Below are positions 35,513 through 47,938 of a stretch of DNA of 64,000 nucleotides, piece after piece. Each line of letters starts with the position of its first letter. The first letter of the stretch is position 1. The notes beneath the pieces were generated by a model. That model was not told where the DNA came from, searched no databases, and saw only the letters and a list, made by a program, of their open reading frames with translations. The position numbers and the translations under genes were made by a program. The stretch is taken from assembly GCF_949987515.2 (NCBI RefSeq), contig NC_082688.1, forward strand, positions 78,124,731 through 78,188,730, written 5' to 3'. Source of the stretch: Delphinus delphis. Its lineage: Eukaryota; Chordata; Mammalia; Artiodactyla; Delphinidae.

Positions 35513-36021
35513 CTTTTTTAAGTTAATTTAAAATTTATTTTTTTATACAGCAGTTCTTATTAGCTAACTATTTTATACATATTAGTGTATATATGTCAGT
35601 CTCAATCTCCCAATTCATCCCACCACCACCACTGCCACCCACCACTTTCCCCCCTTGGTGTCCATACATTTGTTCTCTACATCTGTGTCTCTATTTCTGC
35701 CTTGCAAACCGGTTCATCTGTGTTATTTTTCTAGATTCCACATATATGCATTAATATACAATATCTGTTTTTCTCTTTCTGCGTTACTTCACTCTGTATG
35801 ATAGTCACTAGGTCCATCCACGTCTCTACAAATGACCCAATTTCGTTCCTTTCTATGACTGAGTAATATTCCATTGTATATATATACCACATTTCTTTAT
35901 CCATTTTTCTGTTGATGGGCATTTAGGTTACTTCCATGACCCAGCTATTGTAAATAGTGCTGCAATGAACATTGGGGTGCATGTGTCTTTTTGAAGTATG
36001 GTTTTCTCTGGGTATATGCCC
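35513..36021 (-). mobile_element. 5'-truncated L1 (ORF2 tail + 3' UTR), antisense
   Basis: On the minus strand it encodes the last part of ORF2 ('MWYIYTMEYYSVIERNEIGS', within 35,731-35,922), then the standard 3' UTR and an A-rich tail (T-rich at 35,515-35,547). The TSD on both sides marks it as a simple truncated insertion, with no inversion. Confidence 0.9.
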
Positions 36022-36048
36022 AGAAAACATGTGTTTGGATTTTAGATA

Positions 36049-36340
36049 CAGTTGTCCTTTGGTATCCACGGGGGTTGGTTCTAGGACCCCTGGGGACAGC
36101 AAACTCCAAGGATGCTCAAGTCTTTTACAGTACATGATATAGTATTTGTGTATAACCTACACACATCTCCCATATATTTTAAACTATCTCTAGATACTTA
36201 TAACACCTAATATAAATGCTGTGTAAATAGTTACCATCTCACAAATTCAAGTCTTGCCTTTTGAAATTTTCTGGATTTTTTTTTTCATTCAAATATTTTT
36301 GATTTGCAATTGATTGAATCCATAATAGGACAGGCTGACT
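36049..36340. mobile_element. Tigger-type MITE (MER2/MER44-like)
   Basis: It opens 'cagttgtcctttggtatcca' (36,049-36,068) directly after TA. It continues 'ggttggttctaggacccc', and ends 'gattgaatccataatag...caggctgac' followed by TA. The order, TA flanks and 290-bp size fit a pogo/Tigger-derived non-autonomous element. The exact family is uncertain. Confidence 0.7.
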
Positions 36341-36726
36341 ATACATATGATGATGGTCCCTGAATATCCAAGTTTTCTCTCATATTTCCTAATGCCCTTG
36401 CAGTACAGCCATATGATTATTTCCAGTCAATGGTCAGTGAAAAGAAGTGTTATTTGTCACATCTGGGTCAATGCATTTAAGACCCTTTGTCTTTCTCTTG
36501 CTCTGCCCTGGTGACCTGAAACCACATGCTCCCTAAGATGTAGCTACAGGCAGTGTACATCAGTGACTGGTGGAGAAGCCCAGCCTTAGGACATGCTGAC
36601 CTGCATAAGAAATAAGCAAAGAATGTAATGCTTTCAGGGGTAAAACTACAAAGATTTATGTGTATTATTGTTGTAGTATAACCTAACCTGAATGATATAA
36701 ACAAAAATTAAAAATCAGTGACCTCC

Positions 36727-36784
<58 letters not shown>

Positions 36785-37396
36785 TTTTTGCTTTAGTCCT
36801 TCTGATACTCTATCAATAAACTTCTGCAATATTCATGTGGAACTAGGAAAAATGGAATCCAATGGTTAATGTTATAAGCTGTTCCACTGGCTTTTTTTTA
36901 ACCCCATATTATGTTTCCTAAATTACTGGGATTTGGGATTGGGGATATAATATTATTATGTACATCATTGCTTTTTCTGTAATTTGAATAAATGAAAGAC
37001 ATTTTTATCAACCTAACTGAAATTAGTCATTATTTACTATTAGTAAATTAGTATTATTTATAGCCTATGGAAAGCAATTGAAATTCAGCACTAAAAAGGT
37101 TAAGAAGATGTATTATTGTTAAGAAGATGTTAATGTATTGCATTAACAATAAAGAAGAGAGTTAGATTTGGAGCTCATCAATGTTTTTCTACTTTAACTC
37201 TCAGCCTTGCATTTCTGGGCTAACTTATTTTTTTCTCTAACTGCTAATAGACTCCCTCCCAATTGAGAGGAGTGAGGAGATTAGGGCCACAGTAGCTACA
37301 AGCATCTATTAAATTGTGGTTAAAGGTAGATCGAATTGTGTAACTGAAACTGCCATGAAACACAAATGTGTGACCGCTCTTAGAAAATGGTTGATT
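36341..37396. other. no gene recognised
   Basis: AT-rich sequence with a (CA)n tract and no named repeat otherwise. It ends at the L1-2 target site. Confidence 0.5.
36730..36781 (+). repeat. (CA)n microsatellite
   Basis: About 25 uninterrupted CA units, which makes it a likely polymorphic marker. Confidence 0.97.
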
Positions 37397-37411
37397 AAAA
37401 ACATCACGTGT
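37397..37411 (+). repeat. candidate left TSD of L1-2
   Basis: 'aaaaacatcacgtgt' follows 'gatt', giving a canonical TT/AAAA nick site. A 13-of-15 match lies at 44,982-44,996. Confidence 0.65.
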
Positions 37412-39339
37412 GGGGCGTGACCTTCAAGATGGCAGAAGAGTAAGACACGGAGATCACCTTCCTCACCACAAATACATCAAAAATACAACTACATGTGGAA
37501 CAGCTCCTACATAAAACCTACTGAATGCTGGCAGAAGACCTCAGACTTCCCCAAAGGCAAGAAACTCCCCACATACCTGGGTAGGGCAAAAGAAAAAAGA
37601 AAAAACAGAGACAAAAGAATAGGGATGGGACCTGCACCTCTGGGAGGGACCTGTGAAGGAAGAAAAGTTTCCACACACTAGGAAGCCCCTTCACTGGTGG
37701 AAAAGTGGGGTGGGTGGGGGGAAGCTACAGAGCCATGGAGGAGAACACAGCAACAGGGGTGCAGAGGGCAAAGTGGAGAGATTCCCACACAGAGGATTTG
37801 TGCCAACCAGCACTCACCAGCCTGAGAGGCTTGTCTGCTCACCCACCGGGGCAGGCGGGGCTGGGAACTGAGGCTTGGGCTTTGGAGGTCAGATCCCAGG
37901 GAGAGAACTGGGGTTGGCTGTGTGAACACAGCTGGAAGGGGGCTAGTGCGCCACAGCTAGCCGGGAGGGAGTCTGGGAAAATGTCTGGACAGGCCAAAGA
38001 GGCAAGAGACCATTGTTTTGGGGTGTGTGAGAAGAGGAGATTCAGAGCACTGCCTAAACGAGCTCCAGAGACAGGCAGGAGCTTCAGGTATCAGGGCAGA
38101 CACGAGAGAGGGGCATGAAACACTAAGGCTGCTGCTACAGTCACCAAGAAGCCTGTGTGCAAGCACAGGTCACTATGCACACCTCCTGTCACGGGAGACT
38201 GTGCAGCCTGCCACTGCCAGGCCAGAGTCCTGTGATCCAGGGACAACTTCTCTGGGAGAACACACGGCATGCCTCAGGCTGTTGCAATGTCACACTGGCC
38301 TCTGCTGCCACAGGCTCACCCTGCATTCCGTACCCCTCCCTTCACACAACCTGAGTGAGCCAGAGCCCCTAAATCAGCTGCTCCTTTAACCCCCTCCTGT
38401 CTGGGCGAAGAACAGACACCAGAGAGTGACCTACATGCAGAGGCAGGGACAAATCCAAAGCTGAGCTATGCAAACAAAGGAGAGAAAGTGAAATTTCTCC
38501 ATGAAGCCTCAGGAGCAGCAGTTTAAATCTCCACAATCAACTTGATGTACCCTGCATCTGTACAATACCTGAATAGACAACGAATTATCCCAAAATTGAG
38601 GTGGTGGACTGTGGGAGCAACTATAGACATGGGGTTTGCTATATGTGACTGACAAGTTTCTGATGTTTATGTTTATCTTAGTATAGTATTTTAGCGCTGT
38701 TATCATTGGTGGATTTGTTTATTGGTTTGGTTGCTTTTTTAAAATTACTTTATTTATATTAATAATTTTTTTATTTTAATAAGTTTTAAATTTTTATTTA
38801 TTTAATTTTTCTTTCTTTCTTTCTTTTTCTCATTTTTATTCTGAGCCATGTGGCTGACAGTGTCTTGGTGCTCCACCCAGGTGTCAGGCCTCAGTGTCTG
38901 ATGTGGGAAGGTTGAGTATAGGACATTGGACAACCAGAGACTTCCTGACCCCACGTAATATTAATCGGCAAAAGCTCTCCCAGAGATCTCCATCTCAATG
39001 CTAAGACCCAGCTCCACTCAACAACCAGCAAGCTCCAGGGCTGGAAACCCCATGCAAAAAATTAGCAGGACAGGAGAACAACACTACCCATTGGCAGAGA
39101 GCCTGCCTAAAATCATAATAAGGTCACAGACACCTCAAAACACACAACCGGACACAGTCCTGCCCACCAGCAAGACAAGATCCAGCCTCTTCCACCAGAA
39201 TACAGGCACCACTCACCTCCACCAGGGAGCCAACACAACCCACTGAACCAACCTTACCCACTGGGGGAAGACAACATAAACAACAGGAACAACGAACCTG
39301 CAGCCTGCGAAAAGGAGACCCCAAACACAGTAAGTTAAA
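37412..39339 (+). promoter_or_regulatory. L1-2 5' UTR and internal promoter
   Basis: It begins 'ggggcgtgaccttcaagatg'. 'caagatggc' at 37,425-37,433 is a good match to the YY1-type site found at the start of other mammalian L1 promoters. The body aligns with the L1-1 5' UTR, but many CG positions have become TG or CA. Frames homologous to those in L1-1 remain open (37,705-38,118 plus, 37,678-37,929 minus). Confidence 0.75.
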
Positions 39340-40243
39340 ATGAGAAGATAGAGAAATATGCAGGAGATTAAGGAGCAAAGTAAAAACCCACCAAACCAAA
39401 CAAATGAAGAGGAAAGAGGCACTCTACCTGAAAAATAATTCAGAGTAATGATAGTAAAGATGATCCAAAATCTTGGTAACAGAATGGAGAAAATACAAGA
39501 AATGTTTAACAAGGACCTGGAAGAACTAAAGACAAAACAAACAATGATGAACAACACAATAAATGAAATTAAAAATTCTCTAGAAGGAATCAATAGCAGA
39601 ATAACTGAGGCAGAAGAACGGATAGGTGATCTGGAAGATAAAATACTGGAAATAACTACCACAGAGCAGAATAAAGAAAAAATAATAAGAAGAATTGAGG
39701 ACACTCTCAGAGACCTCTGGGACAACATTAAATGTACCAACATTCTAATTTTAGGACTCCCAGAAGAAGAAGAGAAAAAAAAGGGACTGAGAAAATATCT
39801 GAAGAGATTATAGTTGAAAACTTCCATAATATGGGAAAAGAAATAGTCAATTAAGTCCAGGAAGCACAGAGTCCCATACAGGACAAATCCATGGAGAAAC
39901 ATGCCAAGACACATATTAATCAAACAATCAAAATTAAATACAAAGAAAAAACATTAGAAGCAGCAAGAGAAAAGGAACAAATAACATACAATGGGATCCC
40001 CATAAGGTTGTCCCCAAAGGTCAGTCACAGCTGACCTTTCAGCAGAAACTCTGCAAGCCAAAAGGGTGTGACAGGACATATTTAAAGTGATGAAAGGGAA
40101 AAACCTACAACCAAGATTATTCTACTCAGCAAGGATCTCATTCAGATTTGATGGAGAAACAAACATTTACAGAAAAGCAAAAGCTAAGAGAATTTAGCAG
40201 CACCAAACCAGCTTTACAACAAATGCTAAAGGAACTTCTCCTG
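39340..40243 (+). pseudogene. L1-2 ORF1, broken
   Basis: The aligned start codon at 39,340 is followed at once by a stop at its fourth codon. The middle is open at 39,448-39,813, with the coiled coil ('RITEAEERIGDLEDKI') and the start of the RRM ('TNILILGLPEEEE'). A frameshift near 39,780 and further stops follow. The natural ORF1 stop (TAG in L1-1) reads CTG here, so the last ORF1 codons run on in frame into ORF2. Confidence 0.85.
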
Positions 40244-40300
40244 GCAGAAAACACAAGAGAAGGAAAGCACCTACAAAAAAAGGCCTGCAAAATTAAGAAA

Positions 40301-41360
40301 ATGGTAATAGGAACATACATATCAATAATTACCTTAAATGTAAATGGATTAAATGCTCCAACCAAAAGACATAGACTGGCTGATTGGAAACAAAAACAAA
40401 ACCCATATATATGCTATCTACAAGAGATCCACTTCAGATCTAGGGACACAAACAGACTGAAAGTGAGGGAATGGAAAAAAATATTCCATGCAAATGGAAA
40501 TCAAAAGAAAGCTGGAATAGCAATTCTCATATCAGACAAAATAGACTTTAAAATAAAGACGATTACAAGAGACAAAGAAGGACAGTACATAAAGATCAGG
40601 GGGTCAATGCAAGAGAAGATATAAAAATTGTAAATATTTATGCATCCAACATAGGAGCGCCTCAAATCATAAGGCAAATGCTAACAGCCATAAAAGGGGA
40701 AACCAACAGTAACACAATACTAGGGGATTTTAACACCCCACTTTCACCAATGGACAGATCATCCAAAATGAAAATAAATAAGGAAACACAAGCTTTAAAT
40801 GACACATTAGAAAAGATGGACTTAATTGATATTTATAGGCTATTCCATCCAAAAACAACAGAATACACTTTCTTCTCATGAGCTCATGGTACACTTTCCA
40901 GGACAGATCATATCTTGGGTCACAAATCAAGCCTTGGTAAATTTAAGAAAATTGAAACCATATCAAGTATCTTTTCCAACCACAATGCTATGAGACTAGA
41001 TATGAATCACAGGAAAAAAAACTGTAAAATATACAAACACATGAAGACTAAACAATACACTACTAAATAACCAAGAGATCACTGGAGAAATCAAAGGGGA
41101 AATAAAAAACTACCTAGAAACAAAGGACAATGAATAAACAATGACTGAAAACCTATAGGAGGGGCTTCCCTGGTGGCGCAGTGGTTGAGGGTCCGCCTGC
41201 CGATGCAGGGGGCGCGGGTTCGTGCCCCGGTCTGGGAGGGTCCCACATGCCGCGGAGTGGCTGGGCCCGTGGGCCATGGCCACTGGGCCTGTGTGTCTGG
41301 AGCCTGTACTCCACGGTGGGAGAGGCCGCAGAGGTGAGAGGCCCATGTACTGCAAAAACA

Positions 41361-41393
<33 letters not shown>

Positions 41394-44350
41394 ACCTACG
41401 GGATTGATCAAAAGCAGTTCTGAGAGGAAATTTCATAGCAATACAATCCTACCTCAAGAAACAAGAAAAATCTCAAATAAACAACCTAACATTACACCTA
41501 AAGCAACTAGATTAAGAAGAAGAACAACAACAACAACAAAAAACCAACGTTAGCAGAAGGAAAGAAATCATAAAGATCACATCAGAAATAAATGAAAAGA
41601 AGTGAAAGAAACGATTGCAAAGATAAACAAAACTAAAATCTGGTTCTTTGAGAAGATAAACAAAATTGATAAACCATTAGTCAGAGACATCAAGAAAAGA
41701 AGGGAGAACACTCAAATCAAGAGGATTAGAAATGAAAAAGGAGAAGTAACAACTGACACTGCAGAAATACAAAGGATCATGAAAGATTACTAGAGGCAAT
41801 ATATGCTAATAAAATGTACAACTCTGAAGAAATGGACAAATTCTTAGAAAAGAATAACCTTCCAAGACTGAAGCAGGAAGAAACAGAAAATATCAACAAA
41901 CCAATCACAAGCACTGAAATTGAAACTGTGATTAAAAATCTCCCAACAAACAAAAGCCCAGGACAATATGGCTTCACAGGTGTATTTCATCAAACATTTA
42001 GAGAAGAGCTAACACATATCCTTCTCAAACTCTTCCAAAATATAGCAGAGGGAGGAACACTCCCAAACTCATTCTACGAGGCCACCATCACCCTGACACC
42101 AAAACCAGACAAGGATATCACAAAATAAGAAAACTACAGACCAATATCACTGATGAACATAGATGCAAAAATCCTCAACAAAATACTAGCAAGCAGAATC
42201 CAACAGCACATTAAAAGGATCATACACCATAATCAAGTGGCGTTTATCCCAGGAATGCAAGGATTCTGCAATAGAAGCAAATCAATCAATGTGATACACC
42301 TCATTAACAAATTGAAGGAGAAAAACCATATGATCATCTCAATAGATGCAGAAAAAGGTTTCAACAAAATTCAACACCCATTTATGATAAACACCCTCCA
42401 GAAAGTAGGCATAGAGGGAACTTACCCCAACATAATAAAGGTCATATATGACAAACCCACAGCCAACATCGTTCTCAATGGTGAAAAAATGAAACCATTT
42501 CCACTAATATCAGGAACAAGACAAGGCTGCCTACTCAACATAGATTTGGAAGTTTTAGCCATGGCAATCAGAGATAAAAAAGAAATAAAATGAATTCAAA
42601 TCAGAAAAGAAGAAGTAAAACTGTCACTGTTTGCAGATGACATGATACTATACATAGAGAATCCTAAAGATGCTACCAGAAATCTACTAGAGCTAATCAA
42701 TGGATTTGGTAACATAGCAGGATACAAAATTAATGCACAGAAATCTCTTGCATTCCTATACACTAATTATGAAAAATCTGAAAGAGAAATTAAGGAAACA
42801 CTCCCATTCACCATTGCCTAAAAAATTAATAAAATAACTAGGGATAAACCTACCTAAGGAGACAAAAGGCCTGTATGCAGAAAAGTATAAGACACTGATG
42901 AAAGAAATTAAAGATGATACCAACAGAGGGAGAGATATACCATGTTCTTGGATTGGAATAATCAACATATGAAAATGACTGTACTATCCAGCGCAATCTA
43001 CAGATTCAATGCAATCCCTATCAAAGTACCAATGGCATTTTTCACAGAACTAGAACAAAAAATTTCGCAATTTGTATGGAAACACAAAAGACCCCGAATA
43101 GCCAAACAATCTTGAGAAAGAAAAATGGAGCTGGAGGAATCAGGCTCCCTGACTTCAGACTATACTACAAAGCTACAGTAATCAAGACAGTATGGTACTG
43201 GCACAAAAACAGAAATATACCTCAGTGGAACAGGATAGAAACCCAGAGATAAACCCACACACCTATGGTCACCTTATCTTTGATAAACAAGGCAAGAATA
43301 TACAAGGGTGAAAAGACAGCCTCTTCAATAAGTGATGCTGGGTAAACTGGACAGTTACATGTAAAAGAATGAAATTAGAACACTCCCTAACACCATACAC
43401 AAAAATAAACTCAAAATGGATTAAAGACCTAAATGTAAGTCCAGACATTATAAAACTCTAAGAGGAAAACATAGGCAGAACACTTTATGACATACATCAC
43501 AGCAAGATCCTTTTTGGCCCATCTCCTAGAGAAATGGAAATAAAAACAAAAATAAACAAATGGGACCTAATGAAACCTAAAACTTTTGCACAGCAAAGGA
43601 AACCATAAACAAGACAAAAAGAGAACCCTCAGAATAGGGGAATATATTTGCAAACAAAGCAACTGACAAAGGATTAATCTTCAATATATACAGGCAGCTC
43701 ATGCCACTCAATATCAAAAAAACAGACAACCCAATCCAAAAATGGGCAGAAGATCTAAATAGACATTTCTCCAGAGAAGATATACAGATTGCTAACAAAC
43801 ACATGAAAGGATGCTCAACATCATTAATCATTAGAGAAATGCAAATCAAAACTACAATGAGGTATCCCCTCATACCCGTCAGAATGGCCATTATCAAAAA
43901 ATCTATAAACAATAAGTGTTGGAGTGAGTATGGAGAAAAGGGAATCCTCTTGTACTGTTGGTGGGAATGTAGACTGATACAGCCACTATGGAGAACAGTA
44001 TGGAGGTTCCTTAAAAAACTAAAAATAGAAATACCATATGACCCAGCAATCCCACTACTCGGCATATACCCTGAGAAAACCATAATTCAAAGAGTCATGT
44101 ACCCCAATGTTCATTGCAGCTCTATTTACAATAGCCAGGACAGGGAAGCAGCCTAAGTGTCCATCAACAGATGAATGGATAAAGAAGATGTGGCACATAT
44201 ATACAATGGAATATTACTCAGCCTTGAAAAGAAATGATACTGAGTTATTTGTAGTGAGGTGGATGGACCTTGAGTCTGTCATACAGACTGAAGTAAGTCA
44301 GATAATGAAAAACAATACCATATGCTAACACATATAGATTGAGTCTAAAA
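40301..44350 (+). pseudogene. L1-2 ORF2, broken and split by a SINE
   Basis: The endonuclease start 'MVIGTYISIITLNVNGLN' is open to 40,624, with 'NVNGLN' intact, but the usual catalytic 'LQETH' reads 'LQEIH'. An RT piece at 42,153-42,593 has '[13 protein letters not shown]', where L1-1 has AEKAFDKI, so a conserved Asp position reads Asn. The FADDM motif survives near 42,632. The C-terminal region (43,701-44,328) keeps '[17 protein letters not shown]'. The SINE at 41,161 interrupts the endonuclease-to-RT linker. Confidence 0.88.
41161..41390 (+). mobile_element. CHR-type tRNA-derived SINE (short form) inside L1-2
   Basis: Opens 'ggggcttccctggtggcgca'. Its tail is an (AAAAAC)n repeat (41,354-41,390) and not a plain A run. 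The diverged TSD 'aaaacctatagga' (41,148-41,160) and 'aaaacctacggga' (41,391-41,403) match at 11 of 13. It post-dates L1-2. Confidence 0.93.
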
Positions 44351-44692
44351 AAAAAAAAAAGTTCTGATGAACCCAGGGTCAGGACAGGAATAAAGATACA
44401 GGCATATAGAATGGACTTGAGGACACAGGGAGGGGGAAGGATAAGCTGGGACAAAGTGAGAGAGTGGCATGGACATATGTACAGTGCCAAATGTAAAACA
44501 GATAGCGATTTGGAAGCTGCTGCATAGCACAGGGAGATCAGCTCAGTGCTTTGTGAAGACTTAGAGGGGTGGGATAGGGAGGGTTGGAAGGAGATGCAAG
44601 ATGAGGGAATATGGGGATATATGTATACATATAGCTGATTCACTTTGTTATACTGCAGAAACTATCAGAACATTGTAAAGCAATTTTACTCC

Positions 44693-44698
44693 AATAAA
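44693..44698 (+). promoter_or_regulatory. L1-2 polyadenylation signal
   Basis: AATAAA lies about 6 bp before the A tail (44,705-44,713). Confidence 0.9.
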
Positions 44699-44713
44699 GA
44701 TGTTAAAAAAAAA

Positions 44714-44981
44714 AACCCTACACGTTACCTTTACCTCTATGTAAACCTATATTTCAGATTGTAGTGAAGCTCACTGTACAATGTTAGAAGTCATTTATTC
44801 GTTTTTTTCATCCCATACAAGCTTTGCAAGCTGATGACACATAGTAGGTTCCCAGTTCACATCTACTGGCTGATTATAATTTGAGTTCATTGTTAACGAG
44901 TCATTGAACTCCAAAATATACATGGCATAGCCCTAGTTTGTGTATTGTTTTTAAGTGGAGAATAAACACATTAAATTTAAA
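44714..44981 (+). other. possible 3'-transduced segment of L1-2
   Basis: About 270 bp of non-L1 sequence between the L1 A tail and a second A-rich stretch. It has its own AATAAA (44,961-44,966), followed within 20 bp by an A-rich stretch and the candidate right TSD. That is the layout expected if L1 transcription read through to a downstream poly(A) site. L2-like 'acatagtaggttcccag' occurs near 44,840. Confidence 0.5.
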
Positions 44982-44996
44982 AAATAAATCACGTGT
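44982..44996 (+). repeat. candidate right TSD of L1-2
   Basis: 'aaataaatcacgtgt' matches the left copy (37,397-37,411) at 13 of 15 positions, including the uncommon 'tcacgtgt'. Confidence 0.6.
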
Positions 44997-45479
44997 TTTT
45001 TTATACAAATGTTTTCTAAATGAATCCTGTAATTAATATACCTAAAGTGTTTCTCCTTTTCAAACTTTTCTCTTACTAATATACTAAAGCCAAAATGTCA
45101 GAGATCTTATAGGGAAATATTTGGTACTAATGCAAATATAAAGTCCAAATTTCTTCATTGATATGCAAGCATGCTGCTTAAAAAAGGAACAAAAACAGCT
45201 TCTCTGTTACTTATGAATGTATTAACATTATTACCATACACTTATTGCTCTATTTTTTCAAAAGGGCAGCTTTAAAAGAGAGGTAATTTTGTTATTAGTG
45301 TATTCAATTTTTTATTTATATGTCCTTTTATCCTATGTCTTCTAGTTTCTACTTCAAAAACTTGTTTTAAAATCTCAAGGCCAGGTTGACCACACAATAT
45401 ACATTTGTAGAGAATGCTAAACCTTGGATTTATATCTCAAAAATAAATTTATACACAAATTTCATATAAATTATGAGGC
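44997..45479. other. no gene recognised
   Basis: AT-rich DNA with no feature that I can name. Confidence 0.5.
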
Positions 45480-45945
45480 ATATGTTGAGGTTCATATCTT
45501 TTGCATATGGACATCCAGCTTTTCCCAAAAATTTATTGAAAAGACAATCCTTTCTTCATGGAACTGAACTTGAACCATTGTCAAAAATCAGTTGTGTATA
45601 TTTGTGTAGATCTATTTTTGAGCTTTTAATTCTATTTTATTAATATTTTCATCCTTTGCCAATACCATAGTATTGATTACTGTAACATTAAGATAATCTT
45701 GAAATCAATATATATGCTTTATATTCAGAACCTCTTGCCTATTCTTGTTAGTACTTTGCTTTTTCATATAATTTTGAATTAGCTTGTCAATATCTATAAA
45801 AATAATTTCTAGCTTTTGACTGGGAATGCCTGAATCAATAGATCAAATTGGAGAGAATTAGTATCTTTGCAATATTGAGTTCTACAGTGAATATGTATAC
45901 ATGACACTTAGAATTACATAAGTACTTGCCTTACAGCTTCATTTT
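45480..45945 (-). mobile_element. ancient L1 ORF2 remnant, antisense
   Basis: In reverse complement it follows the ORF2 C-terminal half. On the plus strand one reads 'atggacatccagcttttccc', 'atcagttgtgtatatttgtg', 'tgattactgtaacattaa', 'agcttgtcaatatctataaa' and 'tttgcaatattgagttct', the familiar antisense L1 order. Heavily diverged and noncoding. Confidence 0.75.
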
Positions 45946-46139
45946 TTTACCACGGATCTAGAGCCTAAATATCTAGAGTTGGTCTTTGGCTAAAGGATAA
46001 CCTTTGAGACTTCTTTATAAAAAGTAAAGCTTAATGCATAGTGTGTAAGTACTTTCTTTTAGCCTTTCTACATAACTAATTATGCTGACTATGTATGAAT
46101 GGTTTTAAGTTTTTTCCTTTCCAATTAATATCTACTTCT

Positions 46140-46155
46140 AAAGAAAACTGATGAT
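46140..46155 (+). repeat. left TSD of the truncated L1 at 46,156
   Basis: 'aaagaaaactgatgat' is matched by 'aaaggaaactgatgat' at 46,687-46,702 (15 of 16). Confidence 0.85.
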
Positions 46156-46686
46156 CTAGAAGCAACCTAAATGTCCATTGACAGATGAATGGATAAAGAT
46201 GTGGTATATTTATACAATAGAATATTACTCAGCCATAAAAAGAATGAAATAATGCCATTTGTAGCAACATGGATGGACCTAGAGATTATCATATTAAGTT
46301 AAGCCAGACAAAGACAGATGTCCTATGATATCACTTATATGTGGAATATAAAAAAAAGAATGATACAAATGAACTCATTTACAAAATAGAAATAGACCCA
46401 CAGACATAGAAAACAAACTTATGGTTACCAAAGGGGAAAGTTTAGAGGGGTGGAGAAATTAGGAGTTTCAGATTAACATATACACACTATTATATATAAA
46501 ATAGATAACCAACAAGGACCTATTGTATAGTACAGGGAATTATAATCAATATTTTTAATAACTTGTAAGGGAAAAGAATATGAAAAAGAATATATATATA
46601 TATATAATAAACTATACTTTGATTTAAAAAGAATTATATATACATTAAATATTTTTTTTAAATTAAAATAATCTATAATCTTAAAA
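46156..46686 (+). mobile_element. 5'-truncated L1 (ORF2 tail + 3' UTR)
   Basis: Starts in the ORF2 tail ('aacctaaatgtccattgac'), passes 'gaatattactcagccata' and the 3'-UTR landmarks ('aaggacctattgtatagtac'), and ends in an A/T-rich tail. It is bracketed by the TSD. Confidence 0.88.
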
Positions 46687-46702
46687 AAAGGAAACTGATG
46701 AT

Positions 46703-47938
46703 GAATACATAATTTTCACAAAATGTGTGTCAAAATTCATCATCAACCACTGGTGCAGTGTATCTTGTCATGATGAAAAGCATAAATCACAAATCTGTTC
46801 ATGAACTATTAGCATTTATTTAAAAAGAGATTAATCAATTTTCATATTGACCAGGTATTCACAATTGACCAAAGTTAAGTCAGATTTCTCTCATGTCCCC
46901 AGGTCCCTGAACTTTAGGTCACCCCCAAGCCTGAGCAGGTGCTCAAGTAAGGAGAGCGCCCTTTTATGAGCTTATCCCCAGAACCCACTGACCATAGCAA
47001 GACACATTTCCTGTCAAATCATGCTGATTATGCATTTGGCTTACTCTCTCTTCTTTGCTCAATTTCCCTTATCCCTGATCTATGAAAAAAGCATTTTTCA
47101 GTTTGATTTTTAGACACTTGCAGTTCCTGAGACAGGACCGGTCATCCTATTCACTAGGCTTTCTGTATGAAGTCTCAGCTTATCTGGATTTCTTTTTATT
47201 TGACAAAGTAGCTGAACTGATGACAAACATATATACATCCAGTGGTGCATTACTATATCACTCTCTCAGATAGGACTTTTCAAAAAATGAGAGTTTTAAA
47301 CTGATTATACTCATTTTTTATTTCATGGTTGATCATAATAAACATACTAAGAAGTTTTGCCCCTTTTTGTGTTCCAGTTCCATTGAAAGCAGAACTTCAC
47401 AAAAAATCTAATGACTCTACTTTTATGTCATCATAATTAGAAACTTACAAAGAGTATCAGTTAATTTCATTATTTTTTAAAAATTCAAAACATGGATATA
47501 ACTGGAGGGTTTGCAGGTTTATTTTTTCCTTTCAGTCAAAGATATGTCTATTTTAATGGCTAGTTCAAATTCAATTAAATGTTTAATATGAAGAGAAAGT
47601 AATTTGCAGTACTAATATATATATAAGACTTAGTAGAAATCAATGTTGTGGTAAATAAAGATCATAATTAAGAAGCATGAATGAATCAAAACAAGAAGAA
47701 ATATTCCACTATATGAAATAGAAACTGTAGTTGTCAAATTTCACATATACACACACTTAAAAAAGCAAGGTCAGCTGACTTTTCCTGTAGAGAGCTTTGA
47801 AGACCATTTGGTCTCAGTGACAACACTCAGCTCTGCTGTTGTAGAGTGAATACAGCCATAGATAATACATAAATAAATGAGTATGTTTATATATCAATAA
47901 AAATTGATTAAGGTATGCTGAAATTTGAACCTTACATA
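46703..47938. other. no gene recognised
   Basis: AT-rich sequence, with 47,082-47,273 open on the plus strand for 63 codons but without a motif. 47,744-47,860 is slightly less AT-rich. Nothing is assignable. Confidence 0.45.

Larger units (their letters stand above)
37412..44713 (+). mobile_element. full-length L1 retrotransposon (L1-2), inactive, hosting a SINE
   Basis: A second complete L1 of the same type as L1-1: 5' UTR (37,412-39,339), ORF1 (39,340-40,243), ORF2 (40,301 to about 44,350) and 3' UTR with AATAAA at 44,693-44,698 and an A tail to 44,713. A CHR SINE sits at 41,161-41,390 in ORF2. Both ORFs are riddled with stops. Loss of CpGs relative to L1-1 and the nested SINE argue that it is older. 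Confidence 0.95.

Noticed and set aside
36730..36781. CRISPR or other functional array
   Set aside because: It is an uninterrupted CA dinucleotide repeat; no CRISPR-like spacing exists anywhere in the window, and the DNA is mammalian.
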